A stretch of 40,444 bases of DNA, taken from the NCBI GenBank assembly GCA_031383555.1, contig JANMZR010000252.1, positions 1 to 40,444 on the forward strand. Reading direction: 5' to 3'. Each line of letters begins with the position of its first letter. The first letter of the stretch is position 1. The stretch is from JANMZR01 sp031383555. GTDB taxonomy: Bacteria; Bacteroidota; Bacteroidia; Cytophagales; Spirosomataceae. Below are positions 40,351-40,444 of this stretch, piece by piece. Both the position numbers and the translations under genes were made by a program. The notes beneath the pieces were generated by a model that was given only the letters and a program-made list of their open reading frames with translations, did not search any database and was not told the DNA's origin.

Positions 40351-40444
40351 GTTTTAAGTTTTTAATTGGTTTGAAAAACAAAATGATGTAATTTTATCTA
40401 AATAAACCTTTCCAAAATAGAATTGAAAAATTTGTTTTATTAGA

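Overview
The window looks like the chromosome of a low-GC member of the Bacteroidota, most likely Cytophagales. The signs are a type IX secretion (T9SS) C-terminal sorting domain, Bacteroidota promoter elements of the TAnnTTTG type, lineage-typical families (DUF4296, DUF2027-Smr, the Bat/DUF58 operon, CvpA) and start codons without obvious Shine-Dalgarno sequences. No rRNA or species marker is present, so a genus cannot be named from the sequence alone.

Layout. 1-3047: accessory DNA abutting the 3' end of a tRNA-Phe gene, with a mobile-element primase-type gene (cut by the window edge), a small helix-turn-helix gene, a 465-bp gene-free stretch with a long hairpin, and an unrecognised 465-aa protein with a C-terminal PD-(D/E)XK-like nuclease domain. 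3048-7939: tRNA-Phe, tag and a DUF4296 lipoprotein; then a divergent DUF58 / BatD-like / BatA operon ending in rnhB. 7946-14914: minus-strand genes for kynureninase, an SGNH lipoprotein, free-methionine sulfoxide reductase with a conserved hypothetical and a RelE/ParE toxin-antitoxin pair, and a two-gene iron-sulfur oxidoreductase split by an alpha/beta hydrolase. 15099-17153: an M20 peptidase and a T9SS-exported protein whose signal peptide is out of frame through a 4-bp tandem duplication. 17243-21045: a PiT phosphate transporter, then thioesterase / isochorismate synthase / NuoC-like genes (menaquinone plus a respiratory subunit). 21148-28915: histidine phosphatase, a LytS/LytTR two-component pair, prmA, pirin, DUF2027-Smr and a penicillin-acylase-family enzyme. 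28972-34913: rlmN, cvpA, nagA, an NTF2-like secreted protein, ribokinase and a MORN/YwqK-like secreted protein. 35071-37023: GDP-fucose synthase followed by a decayed region holding a second copy of its 3' end, palindromic repeats, a fragment of a surface protein and three 17-bp direct repeats at an exact 33-bp period. 37024-40296: an AAA ATPase (DUF4143), a Nif3-like protein and a coiled-coil zinc-ribbon protein.

Most of the window is housekeeping. The most unusual parts are the left edge (tRNA-Phe-linked accessory DNA with the GATase-like/nuclease protein), the 36.0-37.0 kb scar with its iteron-like array in front of the ATPase, the frameshifted secreted protein at 16.4 kb, and a palindromic insert inside the iron-sulfur protein gene at 14.05 kb. 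All family assignments come from reading motifs by eye; no database search was run.
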